Origin: Bathynomus jamesi
Lineage: Eukaryota; Arthropoda; Malacostraca; Isopoda; Cirolanidae
Length of the DNA stretch: 64,000 nucleotides
Assembly (NCBI GenBank): GCA_023014485.1
Contig: JAJOZX010008801.1
Coordinates: 124,001-188,000 of the forward strand
Direction of reading: 5' to 3'
Part shown: positions 32,286 to 43,169 of the stretch, in pieces
Numbering within the stretch: the first letter of the stretch is position 1
How the letters are laid out: every line of letters begins with the position of its first letter
Made by a program: the position numbers and the translations under genes
The notes under the pieces: model-generated
Databases searched by the model: none
What the model saw: the letters and a program-made list of their open reading frames with translations, nothing else
Told to the model about the DNA's origin: nothing

Positions 32286-33345
32286 AAACCCACAATCAGA
32301 GATCTGGCTCAACTTTGTGCACTGTCAAGCAGCCACCTTTCACCAAGTGGTTTTAAAGATTGAGGGTGAACATTTATCAGTTGTGGAAGTGATGAGTGCA
32401 ATTTCTGATCTGAAGGATAATTTGCAATCAAAGAAAGATAATGTGTTTGTGCCACTCTCAGTCAGGAGTCTTGTAAACAAATTTCAACAAGATGGGTTGA
32501 TTGATTCTAATGATTCCTTATCTGTAAAGAAAATATTAGTTGAGTTTTATGACACACGTGTTAAGTACTTGGATCAGTGGTCGGGTCACTTGCCAAACGT
32601 TGAGTGTATGCAGTGGGCTTTATTAAAACAAGTTCCAAAGTGGTCAGTTGTTGAGAAAACACTGGATTTTGCTGCTGAAAAACAACTATTTGACCCCAAA
32701 TTTGACACTGAATTATTTGATGAGTTCACGTGTTTTGCAAAGTACATTAGTGATGAGAAAGTAGCAGAGTAGCATCTAAATTATCAACAGACCAGCGCTG
32801 AGTGGAAGTATTCACTCATTTCAAGGCCAGAGATGTCAATCATCAACGAATGTCAGCATTAGTTCAGTTCATACTCTGTCTTCCAGGAACTAATGCTTCG
32901 ACTGAACGTGCTTTCTCTCAAATGAATAAGACGTGGACATCTGAGAAAGCACAACTGAAAGTCTCAACTCTAAAAGCTTACTTTTAACTAAAATAAACTT
33001 CAATCAAACCTGTATGGAGTTCTATACTATGTTGAAATCAACTCCGGAGTTACTTCAGAAGATTCATCTGAAAAGTACTGGAATTGAAAAGCAAGTACGA
33101 TAATATTGTGTATTGGTATGTCATAGATATAAGCCATTCTCAGTGAGTTAATTTTTTTCATAATTATATACTCAAGAGAAAAATACAAGCAGTGAAGTAA
33201 TAATTATGTTTTATATATATATATATGAGGTAGAGAGGTGTCCCGCTTTTGGCTCCTGAAAATATAGTCATTTTAGTTTATAACTCCAAAAATAGAAAAA
33301 TGTCCCGCTCTTTGCTCCTGAAAATATGGTCACTTTATCCAGGGA

Positions 33346-33839
33346 CCATTAAGAAATTCGCACCTAGGTTAGATCACGTTCTCCTGACACTGGAAGGACA
33401 TTTTTATTAAAGGGACCCGCTTATAAGTACATTCGCACAAATTTAAAACTATCTTCTTGTTCTATACATACAGATTCTATTATTTTGACATAATTACTGC
33501 ATTTATTATTGCATTTACATTTTTAACATTTTTATTATTACCTTTACACTGATTATTACATTTATTTTATACCTTTATTATTACATTTATTGCATTATAT
33601 TTATTTCCACATTTATTACTTCCATCATTACATTTACATTTACGTTTATTATTCCATTTACATTTTATAGAAAAAAAAACAACGAATTATGTACGGTAAG
33701 TTTTTATTCCAGTAAAATTGGCTTTCTTTCAGAGAACGTTTTATTTCATCAATTAAACATCTTAACTAAAGTTCAAAGTTCTAAACTGCATTTGAAAGAT
33801 TGGAGTAATCCTTGCGTTAAAGAGTTGGACTTAAAATGA
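33346..33839. other. Non-coding AT-rich interval
   Basis: Low-complexity ATT/ACATTT-rich sequence at 33480-33670; no gene seen. Confidence 0.5.
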
Positions 33840-35050
33840 ATGTGTCGAAAGTCTGGAACTGCAAGCTCGGAGGCATGCAGTTACAGAGTCCAGAAGAGCA
33901 GTGTCAATTATACGTAGTAGCGACAGTAAAGAGAGAGTGAAGCAACACTGTGGCGAAGGGAGGATTGAAGACAGTAAGAAGCGGGGAATTGATGAGACGA
34001 AAAGCCTTTGATTCCATTTGGTCAATAGAGCTGTGTGGGTTAAGCCACTCCACGCATGAGAAGCTTACTCTATACGGGGGCGGACAAGACTCCTGTTCAG
34101 AGACAGCAACTGAATGAGGGTGAAGACACTGCGGAGCACTACAACACACCTAACCTCTTAGATACTGTTTCAGAAAGAGTATAAGTGATCTTTCAAGGAA
34201 ATATCACGAGAAAAGGAAACACAATGAATGTTAAGAAAAGAGGAAGGATTGAGTCATGTATTGGTGGAGATAAGGCGATAGTCGTGTGGAAGATTGTAAC
34301 GAGTAGACAATTGAAGGAAATGGTTTTTTGAGGTATTGAAGACCAAGGTGTTCTCTGCCCCAATCAGAGATAGTAGAAAGATTAGAGGTCAGGTGTGCCA
34401 TAGCCTCTTACTCGAATCATGGAGTAACTGTCGAGAGGGAGTTGCATAGGAGTGGATAGGACAGGAAATGCGACTTAAAATATCATTGATAAATAAAAGA
34501 GAGTCGGGACAGGACAGAACCCTGAGGAACACCGTTATTAATAGTTTTAGAGAGAAAAATGATGGCCATCTATAACCGTAGGTATAACTCGGCAGAAAGG
34601 AAATCAGAGATGAAGACACAGATAGAAGGATAGTTTCGAAATTAGAGATTTGTGCCAGACTCTATCACAATCATTTGATAGGGTATGTCTCGCGCAATAG
34701 CAAAGGTTTCACCGAAATCCCGAAAGAGGATGATCAAGAGTAAGAAGATCGCTAGTCGAGCGTCCCTTGCGGAACCCATACTGACGATCTGAAAGAAGAT
34801 TGTGAGAAGAGAGGTGTTTAAGAGTCTTCCTATTAAGGATAGATTGAAAAACTTTAGAAAGGCAAGAAATCAAAGCAATTGGACGATAGTTGGGAGGTTG
34901 AGAGTGGTCACCCTTCTTTGGGACAGGCTGAATGAAGACGAACTTGCAGGAGGAAGAAAAATTACCAGACAAAAACGAAAGAGTTTGCCTATGCAGGGTG
35001 TCAGCGCAGAAGCTCAGTTCTCGAGAACAGCAGGAGGGACCCTTATAGAC
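33840..35050 (-). pseudogene. Jockey-like LINE reverse transcriptase, copy 2
   Basis: Same family as 22700-25090. On the minus strand, FIQPVPKKGDHSQPPNYRPI and LISCLSKVFQSIL, then LSSHNLLSDRQYGFRKGRST, are fingers-domain motifs of LINE reverse transcriptases. Further on come LRVLSCPDSLLFINDILSRI and, at the distal end, HSSIDQMESKAFRLINSPLL. The copy is truncated at both ends and frameshifted, but contains single copies of the 36-bp and 43-bp segments that are expanded in copy 1, so it serves as the ancestral reference. Confidence 0.85.
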
Positions 35051-35779
35051 AATTCACACGTGGTGCTTTGTTAGATACGAAAAATATGTTCATATTTTGT
35101 GTGCGTAGGCTCAGAAATATATTTTTCATGCATTTCTCTTAAAAATGAGTTTAGACCATTCACAGCGTTTTCATTACCACTTTATCAACGTACAAATTAA
35201 TGTAATGATAATAAAAACCAATCCATTATCACAAAATTAGCATAAATCTTGTCCCGCTTCAAATTCCGTAAGAGAGAATATTATTTTGTAAAATTTGTCA
35301 TTTCACTCATCAGAAAACTTTTTAACCCAAAGTTTCTCTTTGGCGTCGTGAAAGGCGGGGCACTTTTTACTACATAGTTTTTAATTAACTTAATAAAACA
35401 TGAGAAGAGAAACATTTTTATATTGACATTAGCTTCAGCTTTTAAGGAGTACCGTACCAAGTATGATAAAGAGTAGCGCCAACAACAAACTTCGATAGCT
35501 ATCTTTTATTTTGCTCACTTAGTATTTTTCTGTTGGTAGGCCGGATGAATGAAGCTTACCGACGCGTATATTGACAAATTATGAGCGCTAATTGGAATAT
35601 ATTGTAATCTATGCTCATTAACGTCAATGAGTAAGTGGAAACGCGTAAATAAATATCGCCATTTTACAAGTGGAAATTTGAAATTACACGTATGACTTAA
35701 ACATACTCAGAAATTTGCGAAATTTTTTATTCCGAAGCATTTTTGGAAGTACACACATGTGTTGCCTCTCTCTCTCTCT
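35051..35779. other. Non-coding interval
   Basis: No recognisable gene or repeat apart from a short CT run near 35766-35780. Confidence 0.45.
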
Positions 35780-35915
35780 CTGAATTTTTGTCATCTCGCC
35801 TCTCTCTTCATTCCCTGACGAGGTGTACTGCTGAATACACGAAAGGACTTGGAATAATTTTTTCTTTTTCCTTGTGGGTTTGTTTCATTCAGTCATTTCG
35901 CGTGTTTAATTGTGA
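35780..35915 (+). mobile_element. Penelope-like terminal block, family 2
   Basis: CTGACGA (35815-35821), G, GTGTA (35823-35827), loop CTGCTGAA, TACAC (35836-35840), GAAA (35841-35844), followed by the tail cttggaataattttttcttt. Same as the end of the Penelope fragment at 29412-30440, here without the hAT insertion. Confidence 0.8.
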
Positions 35916-35917
35916 AC

Positions 35918-35955
35918 CCCCCCCCCCCCCCCCCCCCCCCCCCCATATATATATA
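35918..35955. repeat. Poly-C followed by (TA)n
   Basis: About 27 consecutive C, then a short TA run abutting the mariner derivative. Confidence 0.95.
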
Positions 35956-36681
35956 CAGGGTGGGCCGAAAGTCTGGATCGATAGGAAAATTTATTTTAAT
36001 ACATAAATTACAACAAATGGTAAATACTTAAAATGAATATCAACTTTAACTCGTAAATGCGTATCCGTGATACTGTACAGTGGTTCGTACTCGATTATAA
36101 AACAACAAATTATAACAAATGCTCAAATTGGCGGCCTCTGACATCGAGACACTTAGGGATGGAATTTATGATTTTTAATAATTCTTCGAATTTACGTTCT
36201 CGAGATGCGTGTTCATTTGATAATCTTCTTGTTGACTTTACTGGACTATTCGTTAAAGTTTCACATACCATTGCAGAGGTATTTTCATCAGTTGCAGTTT
36301 TTGGACGACCAGAACGCCGTCGATCATGTACACTTCCTGTTTCTTTGAAACGTTTAAACAACTTGCCAACAGTCGCATGTGTTACTGGATGCTTATCAGG
36401 ATGATTTCTATTGAATTCGGTAGCAACTTCTCTGTGTGTAGCGCCCTGTCTTGCGTACATGAGCGCAAGTTCTACCCGGTCTTCTGTTGTTAGACTCGAA
36501 GCCATTCTGGGCTGAAATAAAAAAGTATTTGAGTATTTATACTGGAGTACGAACTACTGTACAGTATCACGGATACGCATTTACGAGTTAAAGTTGATAT
36601 TCATTTTAAGTATTTACCATTTGTTGTAATTATGTATTAAAATAAATATTTTCCTATGGATCCAGACTTTCGGCCACCCTG
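35956..36681. mobile_element. Mariner derivative with about 137-bp TIRs
   Basis: TA-flanked, ends CAGGGTGGGCCGAAAGTCTG and CAGGGTGGCCGAAAGTCTGG. The inverted match continues for about 137 bp (35956-36092 and 36545-36681), much longer than the usual approximately 30 bp. It contains one intact short reading frame on the minus strand. Confidence 0.92.
36110..36505 (-). CDS. Mariner-derived DNA-binding-domain protein, catalytic core deleted
   Basis: An uninterrupted 131-codon frame starts with MASSLTTEDRVELALMYARQ and continues through HREVATEF and HATVGKLFKRFKETGSV (first helix-turn-helix), RRSGRPKTATDENTSAM (linker with the GRPR-like basic motif), and SPVKSTRRLSNEH (start of the second helix-turn-helix). 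It then jumps to KFEELLKIINSIPKCLDVRGRQFEHLL, which looks like the transposase's extreme C-terminus. The whole DDE catalytic domain is therefore missing by an in-frame deletion. Such a protein could in principle bind TIRs without cutting, but expression is not shown by the sequence and the open frame could be chance. Confidence 0.65.
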   Translation of the reverse strand: MASSLTTEDRVELALMYARQGATHREVATEFNRNHPDKHPVTHATVGKLFKRFKETGSVHDRRRSGRPKTATDENTSAMVCETLTNSPVKSTRRLSNEHASRERKFEELLKIINSIPKCLDVRGRQFEHLL

Positions 36682-36980
36682 TAATATATATATAGTGGCG
36701 TCCGGATCACCGATTTGATGTGGCTAAGAAAGTAGGCTTACTATAATTACGGAATAAAATTGAAATGAATAATTAGGGTGACAGCTTGGGCCTACACCCC
36801 AAGCAAGATTTGAAAAGAAACTGCATTTTATAGTCCTTGGTGACGTCCTCTGGTGGTCGTTTCGGGAAATACCACAAAATCTGTGTTTCCTCCGTGGGCC
36901 TGTTTCATGTCCACGTGTATAGCTTTTGTTTTGATTCCATGATGTTTGAGAACGGCGAGGAAAGGAATTTCGGGCGGTCT

Positions 36981-37029
<49 letters not shown>
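36682..37029. other. Non-coding interval with (CA)n/(TA)n
   Basis: CA tract at about 36983-37010 and TA to 37029; the rest has no recognised feature. Confidence 0.5.
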
Positions 37030-37933
37030 CAGGGCGTCCCAAAAAATGTATACACACTTTAACAGCTGATAGCTCAATTGATGTTTCTTTCTTTCCAAGT
37101 TAAACCCATTAGAATTAATAATGGCACTCAGACTAAGCTTTACAAAGGAAATTCATTCTAAAATGCTACTGGAAGTGTGAAAAACGCAGTTGAAGTGCAA
37201 AGACAGTTTAGGAGGGAGTTTCAAACAGATCCACCAACGCGACTTACCATCACTCGAATTAGAGATAAGTTTGAAGCGATGGAACTGTTCAGAATGTCCA
37301 CAAGAAGCGTTCCGGAAGACCACGGACATCGACAAGCCCCACAAAGCAGAAAAAGAGTACTGGAAACGTATCACCAAAGTCCAAGAAAATCTTGTGCGGC
37401 AAGCGAGTCGTGAGGTAGGAATTTCAGAATCGTCTGTCCAACGCATTTGAAGCGCTGTCAATGGAAAGTTACATTCCAAGATTAGTCCATGCTATTAATG
37501 AAGATGATGATGATCCGGACCGAAGAGTGGAGTATTGCGAGTGGTACTTGGCACGATGTGGATGTGGATTGGACGAAGGGGTTTCGTAGAATACCCTCCG
37601 CGTTCACCAGACCTCACACCACTAGACTTTTTTTTATGGGGATACTTAAAAGACAAAGTCTACGCTATAAAACCTGCAACAGTCGCTGAATTGAGAGCAG
37701 CCATTGAACGAGAATGCACACAAATACCAACGAAATGTTTCGTGATGTTTGCGATTCCATTGCTTCGCGTTATCAGCAGTGCCTGGACCAGAACGGACGT
37801 CAGTTTGAAAACAGGCGTTGACAAAACAATTAAATAATGTCTGTAGATTCTATTACATTTGAAAATGAAAGTGTTTTAATAAACACTGCCTTTATAATTA
37901 TTTAAAGGTGTATACATTTTTTGGGACGCCCTG
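37030..37933 (+). mobile_element. Internally deleted mariner transposon
   Basis: TA-flanked with ends CAGGGCGTCCCAAAAAATGT and complement, both continuing ATACAC. About 0.9 kb, lying between long (TA)n tracts. Confidence 0.92.
37121..37837 (+). pseudogene. Mariner-type transposase with middle deleted
   Basis: The start near 37121 reads MALRLSFTKEIH, then after a stop the helix-turn-helix region RREFQTDPPTRLTITRIRDKF and [17 protein letters not shown]. The first and second catalytic acids are missing: after about 37450 the sequence jumps to YPPRSPDLTPLDFFLWGYLK with the third D, and a C-terminus KPATVAELRAAIEREC. Several frame changes occur. Non-functional. Confidence 0.85.
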
Positions 37934-38090
<157 letters not shown>

Positions 38091-38447
38091 ATTTTAAAGT
38101 GAAATAAAATTTCTTGGAAAAAGATAATATATTTGAAGGGCTACTAGGTCATTTTAAAGGTTCAATATACTGAACACGATGCAAGAAAGGATTAAACCAC
38201 CTCGGAGGTCATAAATCTCGATATGATAAATACATTGTAACCTTCTTCCAAGGCTATGATGGCTCAGAAGATACCAAATTATTACATTATTCCGGCAACA
38301 AATATAAATTGAAGCCATCAAATACATTTTTAGTAACAGAAAAAAAATGTTTTTCCCAACTTGTCAAAGCTTCCTCTCTTATTAGAGACGAGTTAAGAAT
38401 TTTTTGTGATGAATTTCTCAAAGGTCTTTAAATTGCGGTGGAAACCA
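38091..38447. other. Interval with possible coding relic
   Basis: A plus-strand stretch around 38185-38430 can be read as KGLNHLGGHKSRYDKYIVTF and ASSLIRDELRIFCDEFLKGL, which looks protein-like, but I do not recognise it. Confidence 0.3.
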
Positions 38448-38455
38448 TGATATAT

Positions 38456-38498
<43 letters not shown>
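38448..38498. repeat. (TA)n microsatellite
   Basis: TA tract adjoining the left end of the hAT transposon. Confidence 0.95.
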
Positions 38499-38501
<3 letters not shown>

Positions 38502-38752
38502 TGGCGACTCGTGACATTTTGTTCAGCATGCAATGTTATGGAATGGAAGAAAAACATCCGCCTAACCCTCTTGCCCAAACTTTGCATATTGTTTACATAG
38601 AACTTTAGCAAGTTAAAGGGTTTTACAAACTTTTGGGACCTCTTTGAAGGAAAGTTCATTTAATGTTAGGCTTAAATATGCGAACAAAAATTAGACATAT
38701 TTATATATAGTAGTTACCGAATTGATCTAAAGAAAAGATACAAATTTAAAAT

Positions 38753-40943
38753 TTACCTTAAATAATTGTGAAGCATTATTTGAATTGAAATTCTGCTCCC
38801 TAGTTTTCCTGCAAATTCTTCGATGACCAAATTGTAAAAGTACTCTCGATTCTCCATAAGCTTCTTGATGAAATTTTTTTCAATTGAATATAAGGCAAGA
38901 TTAGATAGCCTTTCTTCACTTTCGGAACTCCGTAAATAACTTTTAATTCTTTTAAGCGCAGAAAATGATCGCTCAGCACTTGCTGTCGATATTGGTATAG
39001 TTAGAATCAAATTCGTCAATTTATATATCTCCTTAAGACCTTTGTGCATTTCGCTTTCCAGTAGATATTTAGGAGCTCAGCAACATTCTTTTTGGCAAAA
39101 GATTTGTGCGAATATAAAAACACACAATTCAGAACGGAGACGAGGAAACTCAAAAAATAGATTGTAGCTTCTTTTCAAAGATTCAAAAGCTCTCTGGGAA
39201 AGTAACATCATAGAACCAAATTTTTGCAATCTAAAAGCTCAATGAATTCCAATTTTCCATTGAACTGAAAACGCTCTTCATTTGAAGAAGTATATTATCG
39301 AATATTCATGAAATAGTTGACTATACTTCTCTTGTGGAGAAAGACCTCTGTTTCCTTTTACATACAGGTTCACACAATCTTTCTGTATCAAGTCCCACAT
39401 ATCTGCAAATTTGTATCCCTTATTTGTTTGATTTTTTCATAGTGCTTTCAACGGTGATTGAGCTATACACAATATCCATAGATTTTGTTTGCAGCACATT
39501 AAATAGATATTCAGTAAAAGGAAAAATGAAGAAAATACTTCTAATAAAAAATTAAAATCGAAAGTATCGATACCAGCAAGCAATCCGCGTGCCACTATTT
39601 TTGTTTTTCATCAAATTTCTTTGGGTTTTCAAGAATGCTTTTTAAAAGATCTATTATATCTTCTTTATTTTCCTTAACTCTTTCAACTAGACGAGATGAA
39701 TAGTTCCACCGCGTTGGAGCCAGTTAGGGAAACGCTTTCCAACAACTTTGTCAAGCATTGAAGTTCGCTTAGTTGAACTGCTGAAAAATGATGACAAACT
39801 TCCTAATACTGAAAAAAAATTATTATATTCGTAAATTTCAGCGACAGCTTGGGATAAAACAAGGTTAAGTTTATGGGCGTAGCAGTGAAGAAAAATAGCC
39901 TCTGGTACAGTTTCTCTAATCTTTGTTTGTACTCCATTAAGATCGCTCCCCATAACAGCAGCACCGTCGTGGTTTGAGCAACTAATTTTTTTCAAACAGC
40001 CCAGTTCACCTAGTTGCCTTATAGATAAATCAGAAATCGCTCCTGCACTTCTATCATTGCTGACGTCATTGAATTTTATAAATCGTTCACAAATCTCTCC
40101 ATGTTTATTAACATAACGAACAACAGTAGAGAGTTGAGAAAAACAGCTGACATCAGATGTTTCATCTAATAAAATCGCCACATACATGCAGTCGATAAGC
40201 TCACGTTTTATTTGTTCTAACATAACTGCACTAATAGATTGAATTATGTCATTCTGAATAGCAGATGATGTTCCCTTAAAAACAGTCGCAGTTTTTAAAT
40301 GGTTTTGAAGCTTTTCATCGAATTCTCCCATACAAAATACCAATTCAATATAGTTACCCCTATTGTCAGCGTTTTCTTCTTCATTGTGACCGCGAAATGC
40401 TAATTCTTGCATACCTAAAAAACATGTTATCCTAATCAAACGTTTCAAAATTTCTCGATTCTTATTAACTTCTTCGTTATGTCTGGAAATGGCAACTGAT
40501 TTCTGCTTGTCGAGTATTAAATCAATTCTTTCTGACTTTCCAAATGTTTTAAGATCAACAAATGCATTTATGTGAGCAAGAGATTTTTCATGGCGAGAAA
40601 TTGCAGTATGTAAATTGTTTAAATCGTCGTATCCACGACTAACAGAATTCCACACACAGTTATCTCTTGAAAATAGGAAACACGACCAACAGTACAATTT
40701 GTTATTTGAAATATTTCCACATAACCAGGGAACATCATCATACAGCTTAGGATTAAATTTCCTAGTGAAGCCTTTATTTTCTTTGCTTAAATTCAAATGT
40801 GGAATCGGTCTGCCATTATTCAATATGCGCTTTTTCTCATCAAAAGAGAGTGAGTAAAATCTTCTAGTCTTCAATTGATTAAACACATCGTCAGTCATTA
40901 TAGGCACTACAATGCTATAATTATTTAAGGGAACACCGAACAC
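38753..40943 (-). pseudogene. hAT transposase, TTF-zinc-finger/ZMYM1-like
   Basis: A 418-codon open frame (40943 to 39687) begins MFGVPLNNYSIVVP. Residues about 65-125 form a TTF-type zinc-finger region (YDDVPWLCG, KLYCWSCFLFS, RHEKSLAHI). Then come RGHNEEENADNRGNYIEL, typical of the DUF4371-containing group, VAILLDETSDVS (first D, about residue 260), CSNHDGAAVMGSDLNGVQTK (second D) and LHCYAHKLNLVLSQA (C-x2-H). Downstream, 39050-39686 is frameshifted, and the dimerisation domain TIPISTASAERSFSALKRIK is found at 38753-39049. It is the longest intact transposon frame in the window, interrupted only in its distal third. Domesticated relatives exist in animals as ZMYM1-like genes, but the intact TIRs mark this as a transposon. 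Confidence 0.9.
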
Positions 40944-41218
40944 AAGTGAAGCTTGCGGCTGTGGTACTGGAAAGAAGCCTTGTCAGAATTGCCAGATGTT
41001 ACTTTTTGGTGAATGCACCTATAAAACTGAATGCATGCCGTATTATTTTCATTAATTAAAAAAAATCAGAACAAAGCTTTTTAATTATTTTTAGTAAAAA
41101 TATTAAGTAAATTTTCTAAGCATATTTTAAAACATATTGCCTTTTGAATTTAGCTATGAGGCTCAAAAAAAAAATCTTATGGATAGTGAGAAGTCTCCTT
41201 AAAAAATTGCCCAAGGCA

Positions 41219-41385
41219 AGGCGGTGTAAACAAAATCATGTCTTATTTCACTAGACAATTAAGAGCATTTTCCTGTACCCAGACTGAATTAGTGAATGCT
41301 TTAGCTACAAGTATTTCGATCTGTGTACAGAAAAATGTTCTTAATTGTCTAATGAAATAAGACATAATTTTGTTTACACCGCCCA
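41219..41385. mobile_element. Fold-back MITE in the hAT 5' region
   Basis: Inverted arms of about 60 bp (GGCGGTGTAAACAAAATCAT and complement, continuing through gtcttatttcactagacaat) with an approximately 50-bp centre. Confidence 0.8.
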
Positions 41386-41516
41386 ATAGCCAGTACATGC
41401 GTGATTGAAGCCTTAGACTATTTTTAGTTTCTGAAAATTATTTTTGTCAATTATAATCCTTACTTAGATCTGAAAAGAGAACATATTTAACGCATGCATT
41501 CATTAAGAAATCGCCA

Positions 41517-41519
<3 letters not shown>

Positions 41520-41558
<39 letters not shown>
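41520..41558. repeat. (TA)n microsatellite
   Basis: TA tract between the hAT transposon and the SINE pair. Confidence 0.95.
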
Positions 41559-41561
<3 letters not shown>

Positions 41562-41562
<1 letters not shown>

Positions 41563-41907
41563 GCGCCTCGATGGTGTAGTTTAGCATAGCTGACTACGAA
41601 TTCATCGGCTCGGGTTCGATTCTGGGTGACGGCAGTCGGTGTACAGCAAACCCAGTTGTTCACCCGTCCATACAATAAAATTGATTGGTAGATAAATGGG
41701 TACCCTGGGTAACCTAGTGGTCAAAACGCTGGGCTGCTGATCGGGAGGTCGTGAGATCGGGTCCTGGCGAGGACTGTAATTTCTGACCACTCATGGTGGG
41801 TCGTGGTTCGGGTTCCGCGTTAAACTGTAGGTCTAAGGTGGAGCAACAAGCTTGACCTTCGTCAGAATGTACAATTTTTGCGGAAGCAAAACCAAGGTTA
41901 ACCAAGA
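41562..41907 (+). mobile_element. tRNA-headed SINE, family A (left arm of head-to-head pair)
   Basis: Head gatggtgtagtttagcatag with GACTACGAATTCATC and box-B GGTTCGATTCT; body with a second tRNA-like module (aacctagtggtcaaaacgct, ctgctgatcgggaggtcgtg); tail ending aaccaaggttaaccaaga. Confidence 0.85.
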
Positions 41908-42228
41908 TTGTTCATTTTGACGAAGGTCAAGCTTGTTGCTCCACCTTAGACTTACAGTTTAACGCGGAACCCGAACCACGACCCACCATGAGTGGTCATA
42001 AATTACAAAGTCCTCGCCCGGACCCGATCTCACGACCTCCCGATCAGCAGCTCAGTGTCTTAACCACTAGGTTATCCACGGTACCCATTTATCTACCAAT
42101 CATTTTTATTGTATGGAAGGGTGAACAGCTGGGTTTGCTGGGCGCCGACTGCCGTCACCCAGAATCGAACCCGAGCCGATGAATTCGTAGTCAGCTATGC
42201 TAAACAACACCATCGAGGCGCATATATA
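41908..42228 (-). mobile_element. tRNA-headed SINE, family A (right arm)
   Basis: Inverted copy joined tail-to-tail with the preceding SINE, so the 0.67-kb unit is a palindrome. The arms differ at scattered positions. Head box-B GGTTCGATTCT lies at about 42160-42170. Confidence 0.85.
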
Positions 42229-42229
42229 T

Positions 42230-42752
42230 TAGTGATGGGACGATTAATCGGAATCGGAATCGAGAATCGGAAGAATCGAGCATTTTTCAGGAATCGGAAT
42301 CGGAATCGGAATCGAGAGAATTGTACCATGATTTCCGATTCTTAAAACGATTCTTTAGCTTTTAATTGAACCAGTTTTGCAATGTAAACTTTAAAATTTA
42401 AATGAAAGAGGATAACAAATGTTATTTTTATTGTATTGTAGCTATACATTAAAACATGTATATCCATGATGTGTAATCAAGAAGATTAAAATGAATTGTT
42501 ACAACTTACAGTTGATTTTTATTTTTAAACCAATCTATTATAATTTATAATTTATATTACCATACTCATAATGTAAATAGTTAATCTTACCAGAGTAAAA
42601 TATGACAATTTCCAGAAAAACAAGTATAGAATTATATTTAAAAATATTGAGAATCGGAATCGGAATCGAGAATCGTATCGGAATCGAGACTTTTTAGTGG
42701 TATCGGAATCGGAATCGGAATCGTTAAAAATTTTGGTATCGTCCCATCACTA
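42230..42752. mobile_element. hAT-type MITE with GGAATC repeats, copy 1
   Basis: Inverted ends TAGTGATGGGACGATTAATC and TAGTGATGGGACGATACC. Subterminal arrays of GGAATC/GAATCG lie at both ends, with a unique AT-rich centre. About 95% like the copy at 49442-49916. Confidence 0.85.
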
Positions 42753-42774
42753 ATATATATATATATATATCAAT

Positions 42775-43169
42775 CTATTTGAACTTAATTACTTCTTATT
42801 TATGATATATGTATCATTAATCACAACTATCTATGAAGTGATGAAACGATGTCTTATCTTTGATTAAGAGCCCAGTAAAGCCGAAAGTTTAAGTACCAAA
42901 TTAAATAAAATAAGGCGGCCAATTTCACAATTATTTATTTTCTTAAGATTATTGTAACGAGAAAAAACAGTAAAATTACATTTATTTTATAATGCATTTA
43001 TATATTCGATCATTCATTACTGAAGACATAACGCACTCGCCCTTTGGAACTTTTTTAAATAATTTTCCATGTCATCATACCCAAAACTTTGCGTTATATT
43101 TCCATGACTTTTCAATTTTTTTTTTTTTTTTCAGATTTTTCCAGTTTGGTAGACATTCGTTCCTTTAAC
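42775..43169. other. Non-coding interval
   Basis: No feature recognised. Confidence 0.4.

Larger units (their letters stand above)
30955..32987 (+). pseudogene. hAT transposase, degenerate
   Basis: The start at 30955 (MSKTKRKCTFNAHL) leads to a zinc-finger-like segment VRCEKCRSDFSIGHGG...ITKHLGSKRH (C-x2-C...H). After a frameshift near 31290 the RNaseH-like core shows HCITLLTDASNHGNIKLFPV (first D) and LVAFCGDNTNCNFGG (second D). The C-x2-H region is shortened to GMGCKAVQSA around 31720. Then KTRWLALMPAVER, LPNVECMQWALLK and the C-terminal dimerisation motif LPGTNASTERAFSQMNKTWT at 32880-32950. Damage: at least two frameshifts, an inserted retroposon (31886-32013), an inverted duplication (32039-32159) and a stop near 32770. 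Confidence 0.9.
30469..33337 (+). mobile_element. hAT transposon, 2.9 kb, TSD TCCAGGGA
   Basis: Ends TAAGGTGACCA and TGGTCACTTTA with perfect 8-bp duplications TCCAGGGA (30461-30468, 33338-33345). Subterminal GTCCCG motifs occur at both ends. It contains a broken transposase gene, a short retroposon and an internal inverted duplication. Confidence 0.93.
38499..41519 (-). mobile_element. hAT transposon (ZMYM1-like), 3.0 kb
   Basis: Ends CAGTGGCGACTCG and CAGTGGCGATTTC in inverted orientation, each next to (TA)n; an 8-bp ATATATAT duplication is compatible. It carries one large minus-strand transposase gene and a nested MITE at 41219-41385. Confidence 0.88.

Noticed and set aside
30469..33337. 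Domesticated hAT-derived host gene
   Set aside because: Intact TIRs and 8-bp duplications with multiple frame lesions identify a dead transposon copy.
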